Assembly: GCA_038228695.1 (NCBI GenBank)
Contig: JBBRPA010000009.1
Coordinates: 10,369-74,368, forward strand
DNA from: DASVRZ01 sp038228695
GTDB lineage: Bacteria; Verrucomicrobiota; Verrucomicrobiia; Chthoniobacterales; DASVRZ01
DNA: 64,000 nt
Direction: 5' to 3'
This document shows, one piece after another, positions 16,358 to 25,366 of this stretch (the first letter of the stretch is position 1; the number at the start of each line of letters is the position of its first letter). The position numbers were made by a program, and so were the translations under genes. The notes beneath the pieces were generated by a model that ran no database searches, was not told where the DNA came from, and was given only the letters and a program-made list of their open reading frames with translations.

Positions 16358-17628
16358 GCATTTCCTCCACTGCATTCGCCCGCGCCCGGCAACTCATTCC
16401 CGGTGGCGTTAATTCTCCAGTCCGCGCTTTTCGCGGAGTGGGCGGGGAACCGTTTTTCGTCGAGCGCGCCCTCGGGTCCCATATTTGGGATGTCGATGGT
16501 CGCGAATACATTGATTACGTCGGAACGTGGGGACCGGCCATCCTTGGCCATGCGCCGAAAGTGGTGCTCGACGCGATCGCGGAGACGGCACAACGCGGAG
16601 TTAGTTTTGGCATTCCGAACCCGCTCGAAATTGAGATGGCGGAAATCATTACGCGATTTGTTCCTAGCATCGAGAAAGTGCGGATGGTTAACAGCGGAAC
16701 GGAGGCGACCATGTCGTGCATTCGACTCGCTCGCGGATTCACCGGACGCTCCAAACTGATCAAATTTGAAGGCTGCTATCACGGTCACGTCGATTCATTG
16801 CTAGTCAAAGCTGGGAGCGGCGCGCTCACTTTGGGCCAACCCGATAGCGCTGGTGTGCCAGCAGAGCTCGCCGCCCTCACCCTCACGCTGCCTTACAATG
16901 ATCCGGAGGCGCTCAAGGCTATTTTCGCTCGCGAGGGGAAGGAGATCGCCGCACTCATCGTGGAGCCGGTGCCAGCTAACGCGGGACTCTATCTTCCGAA
17001 ACCGGGCTATCTTGAATTGCTGCGCTCGCTTTGCGACGAATCGGGCACGGTCCTGATTTTCGATGAAGTGATGACCGGGTTCCGCCTAGCCAAAGGAGGT
17101 GCGCAGGAAGTTTACGGCATCCGGCCTGATCTCACCGCGCTGGGCAAAGTCATTGGCGGCGGATTGCCGGTGGGCGCGTTTGGCGGCCGGGCCGACATCA
17201 TGGATTTCCTCGCGCCGGATGGTCCGGTTTATCAGGCCGGCACACTTTCTGGAAATCCGCTGGCGATGGCGGCGGGCCTTGCGCAACTCCGCGAATTGGA
17301 ACGCCGCGATGGCTGGGCCGAACTAGAAAAAATCGGGCAGGCTTTCGAGGCGGGAACACGCAAGGCGCTCGCGAGGGCGGGACGGCCGTTCACCTTCCAT
17401 CGCATCGGCTCCATGTTCTGCCTCTACTTCACCGATCAGCCGGTGGACAACTTGGCCATGGCCCAACAATCCGATCGCGCCCATTTCGCCCGGTTCTTTC
17501 ATTCCTGTCTCCAAGCGGGAGTGTATTTTGCCCCATCGCAATTCGAGGCGGGGTTTCTCTCGCTCGCTCATACGGCAGACGACATCGAAAAAACCGGATC
17601 GATCGTCGCCGAAGCCCTCGCTCGGTAA
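16354..17628 (+). CDS. hemL: glutamate-1-semialdehyde 2,1-aminomutase
   Basis: 424 aa, the normal length. It makes 5-aminolevulinate from glutamate-1-semialdehyde in the C5 haem pathway. Family landmarks are present: RARQLIPGGVNSPVRAFRGV at the N-terminus, MVNSGTEATMSCIRLARG, the HGH segment CYHGHVDSLLVKAGSG, VLIFDEVMTGFR, and the PLP lysine in LGKVIGGGLPVGAF. The start is GTG at 16354, overlapping the upstream stop by 4 bp. An mrp-like gene follows after 51 bp. No hemA is in the window. Confidence 0.96.
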   Translation: MSISSTAFARARQLIPGGVNSPVRAFRGVGGEPFFVERALGSHIWDVDGREYIDYVGTWGPAILGHAPKVVLDAIAETAQRGVSFGIPNPLEIEMAEIITRFVPSIEKVRMVNSGTEATMSCIRLARGFTGRSKLIKFEGCYHGHVDSLLVKAGSGALTLGQPDSAGVPAELAALTLTLPYNDPEALKAIFAREGKEIAALIVEPVPANAGLYLPKPGYLELLRSLCDESGTVLIFDEVMTGFRLAKGGAQEVYGIRPDLTALGKVIGGGLPVGAFGGRADIMDFLAPDGPVYQAGTLSGNPLAMAAGLAQLRELERRDGWAELEKIGQAFEAGTRKALARAGRPFTFHRIGSMFCLYFTDQPVDNLAMAQQSDRAHFARFFHSCLQAGVYFAPSQFEAGFLSLAHTADDIEKTGSIVAEALAR

Positions 17629-17679
17629 TCTCGGAAAAAAATCGTGCCAAGCCGGAAAATCCGTGGACAGTAGAGATCC

Positions 17680-18720
17680 ATGTTTTCCAAAGCACCTGAC
17701 GAACAGCAAATCCGCGAACAACTCAAGACGATCAAATATCCCGGTTTCAGCCGGGACATTGTTTCCTTCGGCATCATTCGCGAGGTGACGCTCGACGGTA
17801 AAGAGGTGACCGTGAAGATGGCACTCGCGACGAATGATGCAGCGATTCCGCAGAAAATTAAGGCGGATACCGAGGCCGCACTCAAGGCGGTGTCCGGTGT
17901 AAGCAAAGTGAAAGTCGTGATCGACATTTCTGCCCCGCCCTCGGCGAGTGCGACTGGCACCACGGCGATCCCGGGCATTAAGCACGTCATTGCCATTGCC
18001 AGCGGTAAAGGTGGCGTGGGAAAATCGACGGTCGCTTCTAATATTGCGGCTGCCTTGGCCTTGCAAGGGGCCACAGTCGGTCTGTGTGATTGCGATCTGT
18101 ATGGACCAAGTCTCGGCGTCATGTTTGGGGCGCGGGAACGCCCTTCGTCCACCGATGAAAACCAGATCATTCCACTCGAACGCTACGGGATCAAACTCAT
18201 GTCGATGGGATTCCTAACCGATGACGATTCCCCGGCGATTTTGCGTGGGCCGATGGTGACGCGCTATACGCAACAATTTCTGCGTCAGGTCGAATGGGGC
18301 GAGCTAGATTTCCTCATTCTCGATTTGCCACCGGGCACGGGCGACATCCAACTAACCATTGTGCAGACTGTCGCGTTGGCCGGAGCGGTCATCGTGACCA
18401 CGCCGCAGGAGGTCGCGTTGATCGATGCGAGAAAAGCCGCGACAATGTTTCAGAAGGTGAACGTGCCTTTGTTAGGACTTGTCGAGAACATGAGTTTTTT
18501 CCAATCGCCGAGTGATGGAAAGCGCTACGACATTTTTGGCAACGGCGGCGGTCGCCGCGAGGCCGCGCGGTTAGGCATTCCATTTTTGGGAGAAATCCCC
18601 ATTGATATTAGCACTCGCGAAGCGGGCGACAAAGGTCAGCCGATCGTCTTGAGCGAGCCGCTGAATCCGGCGTCGCAAGCCCTCTGCGACATCGCGGGGC
18701 AGTTGCATCGGCTTTTTTAA
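17680..18720 (+). CDS. Mrp/ApbC/NBP35 family P-loop ATPase lacking the CPxCG cysteines
   Basis: 346 aa. It begins with a DUF59/MIP18-like domain (residues 8-85; LKTIKYPGFSRDIVSFGIIR). The deviant Walker A is SGKGGVGKST (108-117), followed by a Mrp-type ATPase with DLPPGTGDIQLTIVQ (215-229). In typical family members the segment after ENMS is xxxCPxCG, where two cysteines bridge an Fe-S cluster in the dimer. Here it reads ENMSFFQSPSDGKRYDIFG: Ser276 and Asp279 replace both cysteines. The nucleotide site looks intact. It may therefore be an Fe-S carrier using other ligands, or a protein with a different role. It follows hemL on the same strand. Confidence 0.9.
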   Translation: MFSKAPDEQQIREQLKTIKYPGFSRDIVSFGIIREVTLDGKEVTVKMALATNDAAIPQKIKADTEAALKAVSGVSKVKVVIDISAPPSASATGTTAIPGIKHVIAIASGKGGVGKSTVASNIAAALALQGATVGLCDCDLYGPSLGVMFGARERPSSTDENQIIPLERYGIKLMSMGFLTDDDSPAILRGPMVTRYTQQFLRQVEWGELDFLILDLPPGTGDIQLTIVQTVALAGAVIVTTPQEVALIDARKAATMFQKVNVPLLGLVENMSFFQSPSDGKRYDIFGNGGGRREAARLGIPFLGEIPIDISTREAGDKGQPIVLSEPLNPASQALCDIAGQLHRLF

Positions 18721-18725
18721 GGAAG

Positions 18726-18754
18726 ATAGGTCATATGGGACCTCTAGGACCTAT
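18726..18754. terminator. hairpin between convergent genes, possible bidirectional terminator
   Basis: ATAGGTC (18726-18732) and GACCTAT (18748-18754) are inverted repeats around a 15-nt loop in the 30-bp gap between the mrp-like stop and the MFS stop. There is no clear T-run, so termination is only inferred from position. Confidence 0.35.
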
Positions 18755-20049
18755 GACGACACTTTCCTAGCCAACCTCAAAAAGGCGCAGGCTGCTAGCC
18801 CAGCGAAAATCCATGGGAGCCAACCTAAAGCATTGGTAAAAAGAGCGTTTTCGGTGGCCAACGGGTGCGTGGTTTTGAGGACCCGCAAGAGGCCAGCGAA
18901 GAGGAGTCCGGCGCTGCCGTAGGCCAAGTTCGTCGCGAGGCCGCGGAAGCTGAGGATGGTGGCGCGGCGGGCAGGGTCGGCAGCTTTGTTAAGGTAGTAG
19001 GAGGTGAGGAAATTCATCACCGACATGCCAGTTCCTAACACGAGCGGAAAGACGAGGCCAATTATTGGCAGGACGAACATGAGTCCGCCCAAGCCGAGTA
19101 AGGTGAGCACGGAGACAGCGGCGAAGGCTTTGACGGGAGTGCCTTCGGCGATGAGGCGTTTGGCGATAGGTGGCGCGAGATAACCCAGCAGGGCAAATCC
19201 TGAGCCGATGAGGCCAAACGACGCCTCGGGCAAGTGGATGAGCCGATAGTATTGACTGCCGATGGTTAGGAAAAGTCGGATAAAACTATCGTTGCAGATG
19301 GTTGCGGCGATGACGAAGAGCGCGAGGGGCGACGCCCAGATCCAGCGGCCGGCTGCTAACACTTCTCGAAAAGCGGCTCCAGCCGTGGCGTGGGCGGCCA
19401 TTTCGCGAGGCGGTTCGTGCAGACGACACGCGGCGAGGACGGTCCCAAAGGAAGTGGCGAAGGTCAGATAGACCGGCCAACGCACGGTGTCGGCTTTGTC
19501 CAACGTGTTAGCACTGCCGAAGAAATGGAGCATTTTGTTGACGAGCAACGGATCGTAGACGGCCGCCCCGAGAACCATCGCGAAAAAGAACCCGCCCGAC
19601 GACCAGCGGGCGAGTCGTTCGAGGACGTGGGGCCATTCTGACTCGCGGCCACAGGCTTTGAGCGAATCATAGACGAGCGCTTCGTCCGCTCCGCTCGCGC
19701 TCGCTTCGGCGGCACCGCTGATCACGCGATTGAGCATGAAAAGCCAGAAGAGGAGGGTCATGTTTCCTGTGGGGACGAATGCAAAAACAGCCATTTCTAC
19801 GACCATGAGGCACGCGGCGAAGACGACCAGTCGTTTGCGTCCGACGAGATCGGCCACCGCGCCGGAGGGTACTTCAAGCAGGACGATTGCGGCCGCCCAA
19901 CCCACGTTGAGCAACGCGTATTGCGACATGGACAATCCGAGATCGAGAAAAAGAATCGCCATCACAGGGTAATAAAACCGTGCGTTGAAAAGGACGCGGA
20001 AAACGATGAACCAACGGACGTTGCCGTTGGCGATGGAAGTCGGATTCAC
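18751..20049 (-). CDS. MFS transporter
   Basis: About 432 aa from a GTG at 20049 (VNPTSIANGNVRWFIVFRVL). The open frame extends further upstream, but that part overlaps the preceding transporter gene and has the composition of an out-of-frame shadow, so it is not used. Twelve hydrophobic segments can be traced. Motif A of the major facilitator family is present between helices 2 and 3 (GAVADLVGRKRLVV). The ACE-like EASASGADEALVYDS segment near helix 4 is shared by many MFS proteins of unknown substrate. It starts 23 bp after the neighbouring transporter stop and is probably co-transcribed. The substrate is unknown. Confidence 0.8.
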   Translation of the reverse strand: MNPTSIANGNVRWFIVFRVLFNARFYYPVMAILFLDLGLSMSQYALLNVGWAAAIVLLEVPSGAVADLVGRKRLVVFAACLMVVEMAVFAFVPTGNMTLLFWLFMLNRVISGAAEASASGADEALVYDSLKACGRESEWPHVLERLARWSSGGFFFAMVLGAAVYDPLLVNKMLHFFGSANTLDKADTVRWPVYLTFATSFGTVLAACRLHEPPREMAAHATAGAAFREVLAAGRWIWASPLALFVIAATICNDSFIRLFLTIGSQYYRLIHLPEASFGLIGSGFALLGYLAPPIAKRLIAEGTPVKAFAAVSVLTLLGLGGLMFVLPIIGLVFPLVLGTGMSVMNFLTSYYLNKAADPARRATILSFRGLATNLAYGSAGLLFAGLLRVLKTTHPLATENALFTNALGWLPWIFAGLAACAFLRLARKVSS

Positions 20050-20072
20050 GCGGCTGTATTTATCCTCGATGG

Positions 20073-21500
20073 TTAGGAAAGGCTCAGCCGTTTCTGCTTG
20101 CGCATGACGAGGAGCATAGCGATACCGCCGAGAACTCCAAAGGCTGCCATAATGACATACCAAAACAGCCAGCCATGTTCTGCTTTTGTGGCGTCGAGGA
20201 CGCGCCCAGTGAGGATGAGAGAAATGCCCCCCCCGTAGTATTGAAAGGAGTCGATGACGCCCGCCGCAAAGCCGGCCATCTTCTTGCCGCCAATGTCCAT
20301 CGGTGCTGCCGCGCCGACGATCGAGTGCGTCGAATTGGCGGTCAGCGCGATAACAACGAGGATGCAGCACCCGGTTAGAATCCCCCCTGGAGTTGGCCCG
20401 ACCATTCCCTTCAGCAGGAGCACCGCAGCGAGGCTGATAACCAAGGCTTCGAGAAAATACAGGACCATGGCCACCGGCGAGCGATGGCCCTTAAAGAATT
20501 TATCGGAAACCCAGCCCGAGGTGAGCGAGCCGACCACAGCTGCCAGGGGCATGGCGGCCAAGGTCCATGCCACCGTGGCGGGGATGTTGGTTTTCATGTT
20601 CATGCCCAACTGATCTTGGAAATATAAGATGGCCAGTTGATCCGAACTGGTGCGGACGGCACCCGTGCAGGCATAGGCACAGGCGTAAAACCAGACGAGC
20701 GGGTGGGTAAAAATGGTGTGGAAGGATTCCTTGAGCGAAACCGTCACCCCAGCCGAGCTATCAATTTCGTCCTCGATTACATTCGGGAAGCCAGCTTCTT
20801 CAGGGGTTTGTTTGGCCGCAAAACTCATAAAGAACGCCATAACCAGAGTGACAAACGGCGGAATGATGAACAACCAGCGCCAAGTGCCCGGCGCGATGGC
20901 AAGGATGCCCACGGAGATTCCGTTGAGAATAAACGGCGAAAGCTTCGAACTGGATACCTGCCCCAGTTGGATCATGAATCCGAAGATGCCCGCGAAGGTG
21001 CCCCGTTCGGTGCGATGAAACCAGGCGGCATTGATTTTAACCATGCCCGGTGCGCCGAACGACTGGAACCATCCGTTGATTAACCAAACCACGGCGATGG
21101 CGATGAACGCGGGATCAATCGAGTCCACCCGGAAGACGAACTTCGCGGCACTTGCGAGTGCTCCGCCGATCAAAAGCAACGGCAGTATCCCCATGAGAAT
21201 ATTGACGATGATGGTGCCGAACGCGCCGATCTGCATGGAACGTTTCCCCCCGATTCGGTCGGTCAGAAGGCCGTTGACGAGTTGTCCCGTCCCGTAAGTC
21301 AGAGACCAAATCGCGAGCATATCGCTGATCTGGGTGGTAGTGAAACCAAACTCGGCTTGCATGCCGGGCGTGGCGAACCGGAAATTATACCGGCACATGT
21401 AATAGGAGGCGTAGAGCAGTCCGATACTGAACCAATTCAGGCCGCGTCGGGGACGAAAACCCGGGGGATGGGTTAGAAATTTCTCGGGGGTCGCTGACAT
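20073..21500 (-). CDS. MFS transporter, organophosphate:phosphate antiporter (GlpT/UhpT-like)
   Basis: 475 aa from the ATG at 21500 (MSATPEKFLTHPPGFRPRRG). The N-terminus RGLNWFSIGLLYASYYMCRYNF and the helix-1/2 region FGFTTTQISDMLAIWSLTYG closely follow the OPA family pattern (YxxYYxxRxNF), and motif A is GLLTDRIGGKRSM. OPA proteins exchange sugar phosphates or glycerol-3-phosphate for inorganic phosphate. The exact substrate cannot be assigned. Twelve membrane segments are visible. A GTG at 21518 would add six residues and is less likely. Another MFS gene follows after 23 bp. Confidence 0.88.
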   Translation of the reverse strand: MSATPEKFLTHPPGFRPRRGLNWFSIGLLYASYYMCRYNFRFATPGMQAEFGFTTTQISDMLAIWSLTYGTGQLVNGLLTDRIGGKRSMQIGAFGTIIVNILMGILPLLLIGGALASAAKFVFRVDSIDPAFIAIAVVWLINGWFQSFGAPGMVKINAAWFHRTERGTFAGIFGFMIQLGQVSSSKLSPFILNGISVGILAIAPGTWRWLFIIPPFVTLVMAFFMSFAAKQTPEEAGFPNVIEDEIDSSAGVTVSLKESFHTIFTHPLVWFYACAYACTGAVRTSSDQLAILYFQDQLGMNMKTNIPATVAWTLAAMPLAAVVGSLTSGWVSDKFFKGHRSPVAMVLYFLEALVISLAAVLLLKGMVGPTPGGILTGCCILVVIALTANSTHSIVGAAAPMDIGGKKMAGFAAGVIDSFQYYGGGISLILTGRVLDATKAEHGWLFWYVIMAAFGVLGGIAMLLVMRKQKRLSLS

Positions 21501-21575
21501 AACGACCCAGTTGACCACGTTTCGCCCCGTCCGACGATGAAAACTGACGCCCCGGGGGCAGAATTCGTCGAATCG

Positions 21576-22871
21576 TTATTTTCCCGCGTCCGCACCCATC
21601 GTCCGAATGCGCATCCGGGTGAGCGCGAAATTGATCACGATGCCCGGTAGGTTGCCGAGCAGTCCCATCCAGAGGACACCGTCGACCGTGGTGACGGGCA
21701 GCAGAAAAATCAGCACGGCTTGGGTGGCGATGGAGGCGGGGATATAGACCCACGGGGCGACAATCCAACCCCGGGCGGAATTGAGGCTCCAGAGATTGGC
21801 CCCAATGACGCCGAGCACGGAGCCGGCGACCATGAGCAGCACTTCGTTATTTAGATGCTGGTATTTATTGCCGAGAATCCAAAGAATCTGGCTCGGGAAA
21901 AGGGCAGCCAACGCGCACATAATCAGCCCCATGAAGACGAACAGCGCGATGATTTGCAGATACCGTTTCCAGAGCAGAGCTGCGTCTTGGATATGGGCAA
22001 AGCGGGGATAAATGATCGTGCTCATGACCGAACCGATGACGGCGAAAACGCGCGCCAGAGCGTTGAGGGCAGCGACATCGGCGAGGTTGCTGACATTGCC
22101 GGAGAGCGAAATCAGAAAGATGGTGATTTGCCCGTAGAAGCAATAATAAATCGAACTGGGCAACTGGCGTTTGATTAGGCCAACGAGGACTTGTCGGTCC
22201 TCCTGATTGACGGGCGCGTCGGGGTCAGCCAGCGGTGGCATCCAATTCCGCAAAAAGCGGGCCTGCACGACGGAGCCGATCAGGTTCGAGACCAGCGCGG
22301 TGAACGTGCTCAGGGCAGTGAGGGCGGAGGTGGCAATGAGACCGAGCCGGAGGAAGGCGATGCCGATGTTGAGTTTCTGAATCCGGATGGCCTGGAGGTG
22401 CAGCTTAGGGATTTCTCCAAGGATCGAGGTCAGAATCTGGAAATACGTTCCGATGATGACGACGGAAGTGATCTCGATGGTCTGAAAGACGGAACAGCCG
22501 TTGTGCCGCAGGAGATACCAGGTCAGGGGGGAAACGACGGCCACGGTCGCCACGGTGAGGCGGCGTCGAATGTGAAAGGCGGTGGCGATGAGCTCGCCGA
22601 AACGCCGTCGGTCGGACCAGACGCGGCCGCCGATAGCGTAAATGCCCGCCCCGACGCCGTTGTCGGAGAGGAGTGCCATCATGCCTAGCATGGAGTTGGC
22701 GAGGTTATAAAAAGCCGCGTCGGCTTTGGAAAAATGGTGGAAGAGGAAAATCCCGATGAGAAAGCCGATGCCTTGGACGAGGATTTCGCCGGAGACAAAA
22801 CGGGCAATGAGGACCGCCCAAGACCGAATGCGCGAATGCAGGATAGAGGGAGGGAGACTCGCTTCGGACAT
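21576..22871 (-). CDS. polysaccharide/oligosaccharide flippase-like membrane protein (MOP superfamily)
   Basis: 431 aa with about 12 hydrophobic segments. The N-terminal plan (LIARFVSGEILVQGIGFLIG, FHHFSKADAAFYNLANSM) and paired helices resemble Wzx/MurJ-type MOP-superfamily flippases. No glycosyltransferase or polymerase gene is adjacent, so its glycan substrate is unknown. It lies 75 bp upstream of the OPA transporter on the same strand and 104 bp downstream of the receiver-domain gene. Confidence 0.72.
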   Translation of the reverse strand: MSEASLPPSILHSRIRSWAVLIARFVSGEILVQGIGFLIGIFLFHHFSKADAAFYNLANSMLGMMALLSDNGVGAGIYAIGGRVWSDRRRFGELIATAFHIRRRLTVATVAVVSPLTWYLLRHNGCSVFQTIEITSVVIIGTYFQILTSILGEIPKLHLQAIRIQKLNIGIAFLRLGLIATSALTALSTFTALVSNLIGSVVQARFLRNWMPPLADPDAPVNQEDRQVLVGLIKRQLPSSIYYCFYGQITIFLISLSGNVSNLADVAALNALARVFAVIGSVMSTIIYPRFAHIQDAALLWKRYLQIIALFVFMGLIMCALAALFPSQILWILGNKYQHLNNEVLLMVAGSVLGVIGANLWSLNSARGWIVAPWVYIPASIATQAVLIFLLPVTTVDGVLWMGLLGNLPGIVINFALTRMRIRTMGADAGK

Positions 22872-22975
22872 GGATGCGCTCGAACTATTTATGCGAACTC
22901 CGGGTTTGTCGATAGCCAGTGGCGCGATTGCTGGGAAACGTTTTTCGAAGTCCGTTCCCGGGGAAGGCCTTGCGA

Positions 22976-24286
22976 TCAGGACTTCGGCATGGCGATCCGG
23001 CGGGTGACGCGAGCAGCGGGTGCGGGAGCCTTGGAAGGTTTCTCGGTTTTGCGGGTCACTTTTGGAGCGGTTTTTGATCCGGTTTTCGCGAGGGCTTTTA
23101 CGGTAACTTTTGTGGCGGTTTTCGAGGCGGCTTTGAAAACGGTCCGGGCCGGAGCTTTGACGGTGACTTTCTTCGTTATCTTGGCGGTGGTTTTTGCCCC
23201 TTTGTGGGCTTTCACGTCGGCCACGCGGACGGTAGCTGGGACTTTGCGGGCCGTTTTCGGAGTTGCGGTGGCGACTTTGCGGGTCACTCGTCTCGATTGC
23301 GGACGTTGGATACGCCCCATCGCTCCGAGGGGGGCGACGCGCCGGGTGATCTCGGGTTTGATCTTGGGTATTTCCTCTGGAGTATTCCGGTCTGCAATGA
23401 GACGGGTGACACGGCGGGTGACGCGAGGAATGGCCTTCGACTGGTTGCGGGCGGACGGTTCGGCGACTGGGGTGTTGGCGAGGTGGGCGATGCGGCGCGT
23501 TACTACGACCGGCTCACTGGCAATTTTTCGGGTAATTTTCGCGGCAGGAACCGGTGCTGGCTGGGAGGTCGCAGGCGCGGGAGTGGGGGTGGGAGCGGGA
23601 GCCGTGCGGAAGCGACGGACCATTTCCAGCGCTTTGTTAACCATCGAGGTCGCGGGTTTTGGCTGGGTGGGGGCGATGCGAGCGGGAGCTGGGACAGGTT
23701 CGTGAACTGCGGCAACTGGGGCGGGAATGGAGGGACGAGGAGCCAGAACCAGAGCGGGCTCGGGCTCGGATTCGGGCTCGGGTTCAGCAGCAGGCGGAGC
23801 CATTTTCGGGAAGCGAGAGAGGATGCCCTCGAGAGTGGCCTCCAACTGTTGAAGGCGGAAAGGCTTAACGAGGATGGCGGAGTTGGTCTTCTGAATGAAC
23901 TCGTCCACCTTTGGATTTTCCTGATGGCCGGTGATGAAGACGAAGCGCTTGCACAAATTGGGGCGGGTCCGTTGCACGGCAAGGAAAAACATATCGCCGG
24001 GGAGCTGCGGCATCATCATGTCGCAGATCACGAGTTCAAAATCCGACTTGATTACTTCCTTCAGGCCATCCACGCCGTTGGCGACTGCGACCACTTTGTA
24101 ACCGAGCGACTCGAGATACTCGCGGAGGATCATGTTCGTCTGGGCCTCATCTTCGAGCAGTAAAATATGTTCGTGCCGCTCAGGCGTTGCGTTGAGGCTA
24201 ATCGGGGCGCGAGTCACCGGTGCAGCTGGCGGCTCGGGCGGGAAGCCGCGAGCAGCGAGACTGCGTGGAAGAATGACTTTGGCCAT
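22976..24286 (-). CDS. receiver-domain protein with histone-H1-like basic repeat tail
   Basis: 436 aa in three parts. Residues 38-160 form a CheY-like receiver: acidic pair LLLEDEAQ, phospho-acceptor Asp in LVICDMMMPQLPGD, and lysine in ILVKPFRL. Residues 160-230 are Pro/Glu/Ala-rich (APPAAEPEPESEPEPALVLA). From about 235 to the end the protein is strongly basic and low in complexity, with recurring [VI]TR[RK][VI] blocks (VVVTRRIAH, RVTRRVTRL, EITRRVAP, RRVTRKVA, ARVTRRIA) and KTATKV-type stretches like bacterial histone H1/Hc1 tails. The tail probably binds nucleic acid or condenses DNA. No histidine kinase is adjacent. Confidence 0.83.
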   Translation of the reverse strand: MAKVILPRSLAARGFPPEPPAAPVTRAPISLNATPERHEHILLLEDEAQTNMILREYLESLGYKVVAVANGVDGLKEVIKSDFELVICDMMMPQLPGDMFFLAVQRTRPNLCKRFVFITGHQENPKVDEFIQKTNSAILVKPFRLQQLEATLEGILSRFPKMAPPAAEPEPESEPEPALVLAPRPSIPAPVAAVHEPVPAPARIAPTQPKPATSMVNKALEMVRRFRTAPAPTPTPAPATSQPAPVPAAKITRKIASEPVVVTRRIAHLANTPVAEPSARNQSKAIPRVTRRVTRLIADRNTPEEIPKIKPEITRRVAPLGAMGRIQRPQSRRVTRKVATATPKTARKVPATVRVADVKAHKGAKTTAKITKKVTVKAPARTVFKAASKTATKVTVKALAKTGSKTAPKVTRKTEKPSKAPAPAARVTRRIAMPKS

Positions 24287-24440
24287 GGTGGTGGAGTGCT
24301 GATTGGTTTTTCTTCGTCCCCTATCCGTTTGGCAAAACGGTTAAAGACAAGAAAAGGTAAAGCACCCCGCGTGCCGAATCCTTTAAATCGGCCCGGAAAT
24401 TGAGAAACTATCGCATTTAAGCGAAAACCGACGTCCCTCT

Positions 24441-24905
24441 CTAGCGCGAGATGTCGCCCTGCGTGAGAATTTTGAAGCCCGCGCCGGTCAGGACTGAGAT
24501 GGCGCATTCGTCGTCGTCGGGGTGAATGACGAGGGCCGAACGTTCGTGTGGACGGGTCATCACCGGGTAGCTGTAATGAATGTTCACCTCCGCTTGGAGC
24601 AAGGTGGCGAGAAGTTTGCCGAGTTCGCTCGACTCGGTCATCTCGACGACGAGAACTTCGGTGTGGCTATGGGCAATGCCTTGCTGGGCAAAAAGGTCTT
24701 TTACGAGGTCTGGATCGCTCACGATCATGCGGACAATCGAGGAGTCGGCAGAATCCTGCACACTTAGAGCGACGATTTCGACGTGCTCCCGGCTGAGCAG
24801 GCGCACGAGGTCGAGCAGAGCCCCGGCGCGATTTTCGGCAAAAACGGAGAAATGCTGCACGCGCGGTGCGGAAAGTTTTTCGATGGTTTCGTAGGACGGG
24901 TCCAT
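24441..24905 (-). CDS. tandem ACT-domain protein
   Basis: 154 aa with two ACT-like modules: the first starts VQHFSVFAENRAGALLDLVR, the second near VLVVEMTESSELGKLLATLL. ACT pairs without a catalytic domain usually bind an amino acid and act as regulators. The ligand is not predictable. The gene is 14 bp downstream of a secreted-protein gene and ends 154 bp before the receiver-domain gene. It may be the last gene of the long minus-strand cluster that begins at 31946. Confidence 0.8.
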   Translation of the reverse strand: MDPSYETIEKLSAPRVQHFSVFAENRAGALLDLVRLLSREHVEIVALSVQDSADSSIVRMIVSDPDLVKDLFAQQGIAHSHTEVLVVEMTESSELGKLLATLLQAEVNIHYSYPVMTRPHERSALVIHPDDDECAISVLTGAGFKILTQGDISR

Positions 24906-24919
24906 GGGTGCTTGGAAGA

Positions 24920-25366
24920 TTATTTGTAGGCGTAAAGCAGGCAGACTGTCGAGACTTCCGAGGATTTTTCCCCGGTCAGGGTGATTTTTACGTAGTAGCT
25001 GCCGCTATAGGCGGCGGTGATTCCGGCAGCGGCCCGGGAACCATCGTGATATTGCTGAATGGGCAATGGTTTCCCGTTTTCATCGGAGAGAACGACTTCC
25101 ATGGCTCCAGCAGCGGGAACTGCGGCGACGCAGAACCAGTAGCTGTTCCCTGCGTAGAGGTTCACTTTGAAAATTTTCGCTTCGCCAGGCTTGAGCGGGG
25201 TCGCGTAAAAGCCGTCGCGCAGCTTGTAGCCATCGTTGGCCGAAAAGGCCCCGGCAAGGTCGAAAGCGGAGCTGCGGGCTGCGACCGCCTGCTCTTCCGA
25301 CGCGAGAACTGGGAACGCCGCGCCGAGAGCGCAGAGCAGGAGGAGATAAAGCGGACGCAGTTTCAT
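24920..25366 (-). CDS. small secreted beta-sandwich protein, unknown function
   Basis: 148 aa with signal peptide MKLRPLYLLLLCALGAAFPV, cleaved near VLASEE. The mature part (YATPLKPGEAKIFKVNLYAG, YHDGSRAAAGITAAYSGSYY) has the strand pattern of pre-peptidase C-terminal-like beta sandwiches. This likeness is an inference. Its start overlaps the upstream stop by 4 bp, so translation is probably coupled with the neighbouring exported protein. Confidence 0.65.
   Translation of the reverse strand: MKLRPLYLLLLCALGAAFPVLASEEQAVAARSSAFDLAGAFSANDGYKLRDGFYATPLKPGEAKIFKVNLYAGNSYWFCVAAVPAAGAMEVVLSDENGKPLPIQQYHDGSRAAAGITAAYSGSYYVKITLTGEKSSEVSTVCLLYAYK

Noticed and set aside
20050..20370. N-terminal extension of the MFS gene
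   Set aside because: Arg/His-rich out-of-frame text overlapping the OPA transporter; a GTG at 20049 gives a normal MFS N-terminus.
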